Shown: positions 16,736-24,634 of the stretch, one piece after another
Numbering within the stretch: position 1 is the stretch's first letter
Layout of the letters: the number at the start of each line of letters is the position of its first letter
Assembly (NCBI RefSeq): GCF_009906955.1
Contig: NZ_CP047656.1
Span: 4,884,462 to 4,948,461, forward strand
Direction: 5' to 3'
Source: Paraglaciecola mesophila
GTDB lineage: Bacteria > Pseudomonadota > Gammaproteobacteria > Enterobacterales > Alteromonadaceae
DNA length: 64,000 bases
Position numbers and translations under genes: made by a program
The notes under the pieces: generated by a model
What the model saw: the letters and a program-made list of their open reading frames with translations, nothing else
What the model was told of the DNA's origin: nothing
The model's database searches: none

Positions 16736-17245
16736 ATGATGACTAAAGGGGCAGTTTTCTTACTGTTGCTATTTTCGTTTGATGTTTTAGCAAACAACAA
16801 ATTTAGCAACCTACTATTTTTAGACCATAACCAGCCGTCTCCAACTGCAGATTTGAGCGTGATCCAGTGGCTTTCAGGCCATTGGCGCGGCGAAGCGTTT
16901 GGCGGGTTAGTGGAAGAAGTGTGGTCACCAGCGCTGGGTGGCAGCATGATGGGCGCATTTAAGCTGGTGGTTGAAGATCAGGTACAATTTTACGAAATCG
17001 AAACCATATCAGAAGTCAATGACTCGCTTATATTCAGGTTAAAGCACTTCAATAAAGACCTAACCGGTTGGGAAGAGAAAGACGCAACGGTCGATTTCAA
17101 ATTAGTCAAAGTGACGGACAGTAAAGTGTACTTCAACGGCTTGACTATTGAGCGGATTAGCGAAAAAGAGATCAATATTTATGTGGCGATTGAACACGAA
17201 GGTAAGACCACAGAAGAGAAGTTTAATTATAAAAAGGTAGAGTGA
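16736..17245 (+). CDS. Secreted DUF6265-type protein
   Basis: The 169-aa protein has a signal peptide (GAVFLLLLFSFDVLANN). The body is a lipocalin-like beta sheet with WLSGHWRGEAFGGLVEEVWSPALGGSMMGAFK, the signature of DUF6265 proteins, followed by alternating strands (FYEIETI, DSLIFRLKHF, ATVDFKLVKV). The function is unknown; such proteins are thought to be periplasmic. A ribosome-binding site (GAGGCAAAG) precedes the ATG. Confidence 0.75.
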   Translation: MMTKGAVFLLLLFSFDVLANNKFSNLLFLDHNQPSPTADLSVIQWLSGHWRGEAFGGLVEEVWSPALGGSMMGAFKLVVEDQVQFYEIETISEVNDSLIFRLKHFNKDLTGWEEKDATVDFKLVKVTDSKVYFNGLTIERISEKEINIYVAIEHEGKTTEEKFNYKKVE

Positions 17246-17246
17246 A

Positions 17247-17384
17247 ATGCATCTTGTGTCGTCGCAGGGGCAAACCCAAATTCACGACAAGGTTCACGCT
17301 CAGGGCACGGCTCATGAGCTATTACACGTGAAGGTTGACGGCATTGAGATGGCAGTTGCTTCTGGCGCAATAACTTCTTACTAA
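17247..17384 (+). CDS. Possible 45-aa ORF, doubtful
   Basis: An ATG one base after the preceding stop opens a 45-codon frame (starts MHLVSSQGQTQ, ends GAITSY). It has no recognisable motif. The support is only the tight spacing to the upstream gene and the AAGGTAGAG that could act as its ribosome-binding site. It may be chance. Confidence 0.25.
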   Translation: MHLVSSQGQTQIHDKVHAQGTAHELLHVKVDGIEMAVASGAITSY

Positions 17385-17514
17385 CCCCCTGATTTAGCGC
17401 TTAAATCTCAAGGCTCAAACACCCAGCCCTTGGCTCGTAGCCCTTAGTTGTTCACTCTAGCACTCAACTGTAAATCTCAATCTACCCGTTCCCTAGCTTT
17501 GTGTCTTTACTCCC

Positions 17515-18660
17515 TTAAGCAGACAAGCGCTGGGGAGATAGCGTACGCTGTGCTACTAGCTCTCGGGGGGCAAGTTGCTGCTCTTGTTGTTGATGATCTG
17601 CTTCCTTGATCGCATTTAGCGCACTGTTCTCAAAGGCGCGGCTCTCAATCGCGTCAAACGCATTTTGCTGTTCTAAATAGGCATTACCAGCTGCCACACC
17701 GATTTTATGGTCGTGCCTAAGATCGCTGTCTGTACTACCGAGCAACTTACTGCGTAGCTTTTTACCGGCAAAAATCTGCACTATTTCCACGTCTGTTGGT
17801 GGGTTGACGATAAACGCTAATTCTTGCTGATACGCCCGTTCGTGCTGCACCAAGTAATCAAGGGTTTTCGGGCAGTAGCCTGCTTTACACACGACTGACC
17901 TGAGTTTGTGAACCCAAGCTGACTGTGCTTGAAACTGTGCATCGGCAGTGCGAATAACCACAATTTTACGCGCGCCGCGTTTATACGCCTCAATCACAGG
18001 TAACGGGGCTGCTAAGCCGCCATCGAGATAAAAATCAGCTTGCGGCGTACCTGACTTTTGCCCATTTGCTAGGTCTGACGCTGACTCGTTCGCGGCTTTC
18101 GCAACTGACTCATTGGCAGCTCTCGCGCCCAGCCAGGGCGTGAGTTTAACTCCCTGTTTATATAAAAACGGTAGTGCGCTAGAGGCTTTTAGCAACTCTC
18201 GCCATTGTTGACTTTCCCCTGTGGGGCTTAAAAAGTAGGGGTTGCGATCCCGGGCATTGGTGGCGGTAATAAACAGCTCTCTTGTACCTAAGCTCCGTTT
18301 AGCAGTTTCAAAATCAAGGATGCGGTTTGCTTCAGTGGTCTTATCAAAGTACCAATCTAAATCCACTATGTGTTTGCCCACTAAGCCTCTGCCTAAGTGG
18401 AAAAAACGTTTATGTCGCGATAAGCCACGTATCAGCCGTTTGGCATAGCCTTTTTGCCGAGCAAGGTAGCTGGTGAGGTTTTGTGAGCCTGCAGAGGTGC
18501 CAAAAAACATATCGAATGGGTCATAGCCGTCCTCTAGCCAAGCATCAAGCACACCGGCGGTGAATATCCCTCGCTGCCCGCCACCTTCTGCAATCAACGC
18601 GAGCTTAGGCTGCGCAGTTTTGTTCAGTTTGATGGCGTTGGTTGAAGCTAGGGATTTCAT
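17515..18660 (-). CDS. Patatin-like phospholipase (YjjU type)
   Basis: The 381-aa protein has the patatin oxyanion motif GGGQRGIF near residue 28, the nucleophile elbow GTSAGS (GxSxG, Ser about residue 60) and the catalytic Asp in DGGLAAPLP. Lipid acyl hydrolase activity at the membrane is expected. The insertion around residues 180-210 is unusual: it contains two AANES units and looks like a low-complexity linker between strands. The C-terminal region is rich in Gln and Glu and probably disordered. It is monocistronic, with the start at 18658-18660. Confidence 0.85.
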   Translation of the reverse strand: MKSLASTNAIKLNKTAQPKLALIAEGGGQRGIFTAGVLDAWLEDGYDPFDMFFGTSAGSQNLTSYLARQKGYAKRLIRGLSRHKRFFHLGRGLVGKHIVDLDWYFDKTTEANRILDFETAKRSLGTRELFITATNARDRNPYFLSPTGESQQWRELLKASSALPFLYKQGVKLTPWLGARAANESVAKAANESASDLANGQKSGTPQADFYLDGGLAAPLPVIEAYKRGARKIVVIRTADAQFQAQSAWVHKLRSVVCKAGYCPKTLDYLVQHERAYQQELAFIVNPPTDVEIVQIFAGKKLRSKLLGSTDSDLRHDHKIGVAAGNAYLEQQNAFDAIESRAFENSALNAIKEADHQQQEQQLAPRELVAQRTLSPQRLSA

Positions 18661-18864
18661 GGTGACTTTCTCGCGTTAAGGTGGCAAATTTGGGTAGAAA
18701 ATTTAATAACGCAATTCTAAACAAAGCAGTGGCATTGAGATAATTGAAAGAATCAATCGCTCTGATTCATAAATGCAAACCTAATTGCACTGTCTTATGG
18801 GGTAGGCGTATATGTTGCAAAGGGACGTTGTTACTCGAACAAGAAAAGGTACTTGCTCTATAAC

Positions 18865-18891
18865 AAAATAGCCGCGGTTAGCGGCTATTTT
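18865..18891 (-). terminator. Hairpin terminator, only clear feature of the 18661-18963 gap
   Basis: AAAATAGCCGC / GCGGCTATTTT form a perfect 11-bp stem with a GGTTA loop. It is placed to end transcription of the tautomerase gene on the minus strand. The rest of the gap (18661-18963) is AT-rich and shows no gene. Confidence 0.75.
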
Positions 18892-18963
18892 GCAGTCGAT
18901 TTAAACGTTGTTTTTCTAGTTATTTTTGCATTATAACGTTTATGTAGGTTGGTCGCGCTAAAG

Positions 18964-19308
18964 CTACTCGTACTCATAATCGACAAAACTCGCTCGATGA
19001 ATATCTACTATTTCTACCGACACAAATACGCTAGTTAAGGTTAGCTTTTTAAGCTCAGCTAACACAGCGTTAGATATTTCGCTTTTTTGTTCATCCGTGC
19101 GGCCGCTAAGAATATGCGCTGAGACATGTAAAAAGTCTTTTTGCTTGCCATGTAAACGAAAGCCCTTGCGTTTTTGTGTTCTAAGCTTGATTGCTTCAGG
19201 TGGAAAGTGGCCACTGTTTTTTGCCCCTTCAAACACACTGTCCATTAGTCTGTCTTCATCAATTTGCTGGCTGAGCGTGGCGCTATATTCGATAACAAAA
19301 TTTGGCAT
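18964..19308 (-). CDS. 5-carboxymethyl-2-hydroxymuconate delta-isomerase family protein
   Basis: This 114-aa tautomerase-superfamily protein begins MPNFVIEYS, so the mature N-terminus would be the catalytic Pro-1. IKLRTQKRKGF, FLHVSAHILSGRTDEQK and VSVEIVDIHRASF match CHMI (HpaF) proteins. In the homoprotocatechuate pathway CHMI isomerises 5-carboxymethyl-2-hydroxymuconate. No other gene of that pathway is in the window, so the physiological substrate is open. Confidence 0.8.
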   Translation of the reverse strand: MPNFVIEYSATLSQQIDEDRLMDSVFEGAKNSGHFPPEAIKLRTQKRKGFRLHGKQKDFLHVSAHILSGRTDEQKSEISNAVLAELKKLTLTSVFVSVEIVDIHRASFVDYEYE

Positions 19309-19376
19309 ACGAGGGTTTCCCTTATAACAATTAATGAGGTGCTACATTGAGCGCTGAACGTGATGTATACAGATTT

Positions 19377-19931
19377 TTATTGGCTTTGTTTTTCATTATA
19401 ACGTTTTAGCCATTGCTGACGTGCTGCTTGACGCTCTGCGTTTGTCGGCGTGTTACCGCCCGCTAATTCGGTGGCAATTTGCTCGATAAGGGTGTCGCGC
19501 TCGGCAATGAGTTTATCGGCACTGGCGTATAAATCCGTCGCTTGAGGGTAGGCCGCTTTGATAGCGTCAATACCTTGTAACTCGTAATATGCTTGTTCAA
19601 CCGCCTCGTTAAACTGACTGCGCTTGGCTTGAAAAATGACATAGTCCCGGGCGGCATCGGATTCAATATAATCTATATCGTCTTTTGAGATATCTGCTTC
19701 TTTAGCCACTGACGCGGCTTTACTCATCCATGTGTCTATCACTTGGTCATCATCTTGTTGTAAGCCTTGCTTAACCCCCTCAACCAGATCCGTGGCAGTC
19801 AAAATTTGTTGACGAGAAATAACAGGTAGTGGGGCGGCTGGTGCGTTGATATTTTCGTTATGTGGTTGGTTTGAGAACCACAGGGTTGCTCCAATAGCGA
19901 CGAAGACGACAAGGGCGACAATAACTTTCAT
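19377..19931 (-). CDS. Hypothetical membrane-anchored protein
   Basis: The 184-aa protein is not assigned to a family. A single N-terminal membrane anchor (VIVALVVFVAIGATLWF) is followed by a wholly helical, Gln/Glu/Ala-rich domain. Two stretches, ARDYVIFQAKRSQFNEAVEQAY and a terminal ERQAARQQWLKRYNEKQ, recall the helical segments of lipase-chaperone (LifO)-type proteins. The resemblance is weak. It lies 68 bp upstream of the tautomerase gene on the same strand and may be co-transcribed with it. Confidence 0.6.
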   Translation of the reverse strand: MKVIVALVVFVAIGATLWFSNQPHNENINAPAAPLPVISRQQILTATDLVEGVKQGLQQDDDQVIDTWMSKAASVAKEADISKDDIDYIESDAARDYVIFQAKRSQFNEAVEQAYYELQGIDAIKAAYPQATDLYASADKLIAERDTLIEQIATELAGGNTPTNAERQAARQQWLKRYNEKQSQ

Positions 19932-20189
19932 GAATTAACCTTACTCTGCATTTTATGTCCCAGCGAACCATTCTGTTTGGCTAGACTTTCTCGGGCGCAG
20001 CGTACCACAGACGTTGCTTTATTTGCCAATAGCCTAGCTGGTGGCGCACAAAATAATGGCTGTCGACGATGTTTTATTCACCTGTTGACTGCTTACGTAC
20101 ATTATTTGTTCATATTTTTGTCACTGCTAGGTCATATTCGGGCGCCATGCTTTTTCCCATTATATTGCAAACAGTAAAGGGAAACGCTC

Positions 20190-20384
20190 ATGAGCTTAAG
20201 CGTATGGCAACTGGTATTGGTGGCTTTGTTATTTATCTTGTTGTTTGGTCGGGGGCGCATCCCTGCCTTAATGGGTGACTTGGCGCAAGGCATTAAGAGC
20301 TTTAAGCAAGGGATTAGTGACGATGACACCCAAGGTGGGCAGTCTGCTGACAAAAGCAGCGCTGATACCATAGACAAGAAGTGA
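20190..20384 (+). CDS. tatA: Sec-independent translocase subunit TatA
   Basis: The 64-aa protein has the TatA/E layout: a short hydrophobic helix (LVLVALLFILLFGRGRIP), the hinge FGRGRIP, an amphipathic helix (LMGDLAQGIKSFKQGI) and an acidic tail. TatA oligomers form the size-adjustable passage for folded proteins. An AAAGGGAAA ribosome-binding site precedes the ATG. It is the first gene of tatABC. Confidence 0.92.
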   Translation: MSLSVWQLVLVALLFILLFGRGRIPALMGDLAQGIKSFKQGISDDDTQGGQSADKSSADTIDKK

Positions 20385-20444
20385 GTCGTTCTGTGAACCG
20401 TCATTCTTCATGGACAAGAACCAAGTTGGTTATTGGAGTGTTTC

Positions 20445-20867
20445 ATGTTCGATCTTAGCTGGATAGAGTTAAGTTTTGTCGCGGCTTTGGCTTTGATCGT
20501 TATCGGGCCTAAAGATTTACCGCGATTATTTTCGATGCTCAGTCAGGTTATGAACAAATCTAAGCGCATGCTCAATGATGTAAAAGGTAGTGTTAAACAG
20601 CTTGAGAATGAAATTAACATCAGTCAAGGGCAAGATAGCAGTCAGTGGAAACAATACTTACCGAAAGAAATTCAACATCTACCCGATGATTTTACCCCAG
20701 GATCGCTGCCAGCGAAGGTACATCATGAAAGGCGTCAAGCGCATATTGCAGCCAAAGAGGCACAGAACAATCAACAGGTCAGTGTAGGCGAGGAGGCAAA
20801 ACCTCATGCAAGCATCGACGCTGAGTTGCCATTGCCAAGCACTGAAGCAAAAAGAGATAACATATGA
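20445..20867 (+). CDS. tatB: Sec-independent translocase subunit TatB
   Basis: The 140-aa protein starts at MFDLSWIEL; an in-frame TTG at 20433 is not needed, and the MFDxxxxEL start is conserved. The hydrophobic helix ends with IGPKDLPRL, the TatB version of the hinge, then a longer amphipathic helix (SQVMNKSKRMLNDVKGSVKQLENE). TatB with TatC binds twin-arginine signal peptides. The stop overlaps tatC by 4 bp (ATGA). Confidence 0.92.
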   Translation: MFDLSWIELSFVAALALIVIGPKDLPRLFSMLSQVMNKSKRMLNDVKGSVKQLENEINISQGQDSSQWKQYLPKEIQHLPDDFTPGSLPAKVHHERRQAHIAAKEAQNNQQVSVGEEAKPHASIDAELPLPSTEAKRDNI

Positions 20868-21655
20868 GCAGCGAAGCGAACGCCACAAAAGCCCCATTGT
20901 TAACCCACTTGCTTGAATTACGTCGGCGTTTATTGTACTGCTTTGCCTTTTTCGCCGTAATGTTTGGTGTTTCTTATTTTTTTGCGGAACAAATCTACCA
21001 GTTTTTGCAGCAGCCTTTGTTGCAAATATTTGGCCCTGATAGTGGCCGTCGTATGATTTATACAGGCTTACACGAAGCGTTTTTTACATACCTTAAACTG
21101 GCCTTTTTTAGCGCGACGTTTTGTACGCTACCTATTAGCTTGATTCAAATCTGGAAATTTATTGCTCCTGGTATGTATCAGAAAGAACAAAAAGCCTTGT
21201 CGCCACTTTTTATTGCGACCCCTATTTTATTTGTGGCTGGGGCGGCGCTCGCTTTCTACTTGGTGATGCCATTAGCGTGGGAGTTTTTCATTAGTTTTGA
21301 ATCATTGGGCCAAGGGGATGGCATCAATGTTGAGCTTGAAGCAAAAATGAGTGAGTACCTGACCTTAGTGATTCGTTTGATACTCGCGTTTGGTCTATGT
21401 TTCGAGCTACCAGTGTTGCTATTAGTACTTGCAAAAGCAGGGGTAGTGGATGCACTTATGCTAAAAACATATCGCAGGCACGCCATAGTGCTCGTTTTTT
21501 TCGTGGCTGCACTGATAACCCCACCAGATTTGATTTCTCAAATCGTATTAGGCGTGCCAATTCTGCTGCTATATGAATTATCGATTGTTTTAATTCAGCG
21601 CAGCGAATCGAATAGCAAACGTGTACCACCGACCCAAATGGATCCTTCTGTATAA
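20864..21655 (+). CDS. tatC: Sec-independent translocase subunit TatC
   Basis: The 263-aa six-span membrane protein has the conserved LTHLLELRRRLLY start, PISLIQIWKFIAPGMYQKE (Tat signal-peptide contact region with conserved Pro and Glu) and FELPVLLLVLAKAGVVD. It completes tatABC and overlaps tatB by 4 bp. The next gene downstream encodes a twin-arginine substrate. No terminator is visible after the stop. Confidence 0.95.
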   Translation: MSSEANATKAPLLTHLLELRRRLLYCFAFFAVMFGVSYFFAEQIYQFLQQPLLQIFGPDSGRRMIYTGLHEAFFTYLKLAFFSATFCTLPISLIQIWKFIAPGMYQKEQKALSPLFIATPILFVAGAALAFYLVMPLAWEFFISFESLGQGDGINVELEAKMSEYLTLVIRLILAFGLCFELPVLLLVLAKAGVVDALMLKTYRRHAIVLVFFVAALITPPDLISQIVLGVPILLLYELSIVLIQRSESNSKRVPPTQMDPSV

Positions 21656-21665
21656 CGGAGCTGGG

Positions 21666-21694
21666 TTGTCATTTTTACGCCATAAATATGCCAT
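21666..21694 (+). promoter_or_regulatory. Pho-box-like direct repeats before phoX
   Basis: Three 7-mers spaced by 4 AT-only bases occur with an 11-bp period: TTGTCAT (21666-21672), ACGCCAT (21677-21683) and ATGCCAT (21688-21694). This is the architecture of PhoB boxes (CTGTCAT repeats with an 11-bp period). They lie about 130 bp before a PhoX-type phosphatase start, so phosphate-starvation control is plausible. Confidence 0.5.
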
Positions 21695-21824
21695 AAAAAC
21701 ATCGCTAAATCGTAAAAAAAACGCTAACAAAATGTAATTAACTATCGCTAATTTAGTCGAGCAGGGTTGCCGTCAACAAACCGTTGAGCCTTTGTATAAC
21801 GAAAATTAACGCTCAGGAGATAAC

Positions 21825-23279
21825 ATGTTAGACCAAGACTTAGGACCAGCAAGTGAAGAGAAAGTCGAACCAGCGTTTAGTCGCAGGCAAGTATTAAAAG
21901 GTGGCTCAGTAGCAGCTGCCAGCACAGCCTTTATGGCGCTATCTAGTAAAGCGCAGGCAGCTTCATTACCTTTTACAAGCGGCTATGGCCCACTAACGCC
22001 AGCTATCGATAAGGCAACAGGCTTAAGCTTGCTTGCGTTACCCGAAGGTTTTGAATACACCTCGTTTGGTTGGACTGGCCAAGTGCAGGCTGACCGTTTA
22101 CCAACCCCAACTGATCATGATGGTATGGGTGTAGCAGCGGTAAAAGGCAACGTGATCGCTTTGGTGCGTAATCACGAATGTTCAGAGGGCGAAGGATTCC
22201 CTTCGTCTCCTCGCGGTAATCGTGGTGTTTACAATGCAGCACAAAATGGCGGTACCTCGACCATTATGTTTGATGTGCTAAAAGGTGAATTTTTATCTTC
22301 GTATAACAGCCTAGGCGGAACGATACGCAACTGTGCTGGTGGAGTTACTCCGTGGGGCACTTGGTTGTCATGCGAAGAAACGTTCCATTCATGGAATGGC
22401 GGTCCTCAGGGTATGAATCATGGTTATGTATTTGAAGTGCCTGGGTTTGGTATTTCGGATGGCCAACCAATCCGTGAAATGGGGCGTTTCTCCCATGAGG
22501 CTGCTGCAGTTGACCCAGCTACTGGGTTTGTTTATGAAACAGAAGATGCTGGATCATCGGCTTTTTATAAGTTTGAACCAGCCGGACAGTGGGGCGATTT
22601 GAAATCAGGCGGTAAGCTGTATGCCATGGTACTTAATAACCAGTCTCGGGTTGATTTACGTGGTGGTTTAGTTGTTGGCACAGTGTGGGATGTAACCTGG
22701 CAGGAAGTGCCTGACCCAGACGCTATGAGCGAACGTTGTTATAACCAAGCGTTTGACGCTGCCATTGTTGAACGCGGTGAAGGTTGCTGGTATGACGATG
22801 GTAAAATCTATTTCGTTTCGACTTCAGGCGGTGCAGCTAATCTAGGGCAAGTATTCTGTTTTGATCCTAGAACACAAACGTTAACGATAATTTTTGAATC
22901 TGAAGATGCTGTGGCACAAGTTGATGGTCCAGACAATATAGCTATCAGCCCTCGTGGCAACATGTTGTTATGTGAAGATGGTGGTTCAAACCCTAAACGT
23001 CTTATTGGTCTAACTAAATCGGGTGAAACTTTCCCATTTGCTGAAAACCGAATTGCCTTAGATGAAGGTGACTTGGCGACAATTGACTCAGTATATGCCG
23101 GTACACAAGCCAACTTCTGGGATAGCGTAGGCGAATCGATTGATGGCAGTGCTCGTCGCAGCTTTACCAGCAGCGAGTGGGCAGGGGCTTGTTTCTATGG
23201 CCGTTGGTTGTTCGTCAATGTGCAGTCACCTGGCGTGACGTTTGCGATCACAGGACCATGGGAAAACGGCGCGCTGTAA
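21825..23279 (+). CDS. phoX: PhoX-family phosphatase (DUF839), Tat-exported
   Basis: The 484-aa protein has a twin-arginine signal (SRRQVLKGGSVAAAS followed by ALSSKAQA). The mature part has PhoX landmarks: RNHECSEGEGFPSS, GTWLSCEETFHSW, GRFSHEAAAVDPATGFVYETED and DGPDNIAISPRGNMLLCEDGG, in which the acidic residues would bind Ca/Fe as in PhoX phosphatases. It would release phosphate from organic esters in the periplasm. It sits directly downstream of the Tat translocon it needs. The DUF839 family also contains members of unknown activity, so the phosphatase role is probable, not proven. Confidence 0.82.
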   Translation: MLDQDLGPASEEKVEPAFSRRQVLKGGSVAAASTAFMALSSKAQAASLPFTSGYGPLTPAIDKATGLSLLALPEGFEYTSFGWTGQVQADRLPTPTDHDGMGVAAVKGNVIALVRNHECSEGEGFPSSPRGNRGVYNAAQNGGTSTIMFDVLKGEFLSSYNSLGGTIRNCAGGVTPWGTWLSCEETFHSWNGGPQGMNHGYVFEVPGFGISDGQPIREMGRFSHEAAAVDPATGFVYETEDAGSSAFYKFEPAGQWGDLKSGGKLYAMVLNNQSRVDLRGGLVVGTVWDVTWQEVPDPDAMSERCYNQAFDAAIVERGEGCWYDDGKIYFVSTSGGAANLGQVFCFDPRTQTLTIIFESEDAVAQVDGPDNIAISPRGNMLLCEDGGSNPKRLIGLTKSGETFPFAENRIALDEGDLATIDSVYAGTQANFWDSVGESIDGSARRSFTSSEWAGACFYGRWLFVNVQSPGVTFAITGPWENGAL

Positions 23280-23402
23280 GCAGTGTCACTCCCCTATTTA
23301 TTGATGTTTTTATCGTGGTGCGCTGATGGCTTTCATCAGCGCTATGACGCAGTGAACCTCGGTTTATCGGCTTAACCACAGAAGTAATACAAGGAATAAA
23401 AA

Positions 23403-23960
23403 ATGAAACGCTATTTTACTTTACTCATGATGATGGTGACGCTTTGTACTGGCACATTCGCATCAGCCTCTATTATTGCTTTACCAAACGATGGCAACTT
23501 AGCTGACTCAGTAGTGGGTGACAGCGGCTGGCTGAATGAAGACACTTTCGGGGACGCATTGGATTTTGTTACGTTTGAGGTCACGACAGATTCACTGCTT
23601 TCTGTTACCAGTTCTGCGTTAATTAACCTCGGCGTCAGCGTGTATCAAGGTACGTTGGTCAATGATTTTGGTATTCCATTTTCAAACAGTGGAGACTTTA
23701 CTGATCTGTTTAGTCAATTAACGTACATCGTTGGCAACGACCCTTTCTTACCTAGTTTGGGCGGTAGTTTAACTGACGTATCTTTAGTCGCTGGTGCATA
23801 TACGTTAGCAATTGGAGGAAACGAAGGTTTTTTTGATACGTTCACGGATTTTACCTACAACCTGACGGTAGCGCTTGATGAGGTGCCTGTTCCAGCACCA
23901 AGCACCTTGCTAATATTTGTGCTTGGTTTAGCAGGTATAGCTATTCGTAAACGTGCTTAA
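23403..23960 (+). CDS. PEP-CTERM-type sorted exoprotein
   Basis: The 185-aa protein has an N-terminal signal peptide (YFTLLMMMVTLCTGTFASAS). Its C-terminal tripartite signal has PVPAPSTLLIF, a hydrophobic span (LLIFVLGLAGIA) and the basic end IRKRA. This is a PEP-CTERM-like signal recognised by exosortase, with the motif here reading PAPST. The middle is Asp/Gly/Ser-rich (FEVTTDSLLSVTSSA, GAYTLAIGG), typical of extracellular matrix or polysaccharide-associated proteins. Exosortase genes are not in this window. It follows phoX by 123 bp. Confidence 0.8.
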   Translation: MKRYFTLLMMMVTLCTGTFASASIIALPNDGNLADSVVGDSGWLNEDTFGDALDFVTFEVTTDSLLSVTSSALINLGVSVYQGTLVNDFGIPFSNSGDFTDLFSQLTYIVGNDPFLPSLGGSLTDVSLVAGAYTLAIGGNEGFFDTFTDFTYNLTVALDEVPVPAPSTLLIFVLGLAGIAIRKRA

Positions 23961-24287
23961 GTCTTGGCCACTTTATACTGTTGTGATGTTTGGGTACCGT
24001 TAGGGGTGCCCTATTTCATTGACGGTGTGCTGAGGTTAGTTGATGTGTTTCCGCGACGAACACTATCATCGAACTGTTTATTGCTGCGTCATTGTTGTTT
24101 TATGCCTTGTCTATTTAAAGCATAACGAGTTCAAATCATTTCAGCTGCGTTATGTGAGTTAGCATGCTCGAGCAATTTGTAACAAAGCGCGTTTTATCGC
24201 ATTGAAATCTCGACCACTAAAATCAATACTGTTATGTTATAACGTATGTTGAGTGCGATGCCTTCCCGATCATTAGTCAGTGCCACG
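23961..24287. other. Intergenic region before the metal-receptor pair
   Basis: No gene is seen. A weak imperfect hairpin GGGTACC...GGTGCCC lies at about 23991-24010 after the PEP-CTERM gene. The right-hand end contains the Zur-box-like sequence listed separately. Confidence 0.45.
24228..24250. promoter_or_regulatory. Zur-box-like palindrome
   Basis: TATGTTATAACGTA (24233-24246) is a palindrome with a single mismatched pair around TTATAA. It resembles the core ATGTTATAATAT of enterobacterial Zur sites. It lies about 40 bp upstream of the preferred start of a small Cys/His protein gene and a ZnuD-like receptor gene. This is a visual match only. Confidence 0.4.
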
Positions 24288-24569
24288 ATGTTGAAATATA
24301 CTGTCGTGTTGGTGCTATTGCTTTCGTTTGCTGGCAAGTTTCCGGTTGAAGGGCACGATACATTCCATCAGGCAAACGCGGAGCATCAATGTGCTGTGTG
24401 TCTGGTTATGGATGACGTCGATGATGCGTGGTCATTCTTTTCCCCCTCGCTACCTCATCTGAGTATTACACACTACGCAATTGATTTACTGCTCCCTCAA
24501 GTGATTGCACAGTGCAGCAAAGCCGCTGGTAATCGCGACCCTCCTTCTCTTCATTATTCTTTCAACTAG
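24288..24569 (+). CDS. Small DUF2946-like protein with CxxC
   Basis: The preferred start at ATG 24288 gives 93 aa with an N-terminal hydrophobic segment (YTVVLVLLLSFAGKF). An ATG at 24246 is in frame but lies inside the Zur-like palindrome and gives a poorer signal. The mature part has EGHDTFHQ, EHQCAVC (CxxC) and HLSITH, suggesting metal binding. Small proteins of the DUF2946 kind commonly precede TonB receptors for metals. It ends 65 bp before the receptor gene and is likely co-transcribed. Confidence 0.6.
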   Translation: MLKYTVVLVLLLSFAGKFPVEGHDTFHQANAEHQCAVCLVMDDVDDAWSFFSPSLPHLSITHYAIDLLLPQVIAQCSKAAGNRDPPSLHYSFN

Positions 24570-24634
24570 TTATTTGGCCAATTCTCAATGCGGGAATTGG
24601 TGTGTATTGATTGTTTTATGCAAGAGACATCCCT

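Noticed and set aside
19463..21486. Opposite-strand frames within the hypothetical, tatB and tatC genes
   Set aside because: They lie wholly inside well-supported genes and show no family motif or ribosome-binding site.
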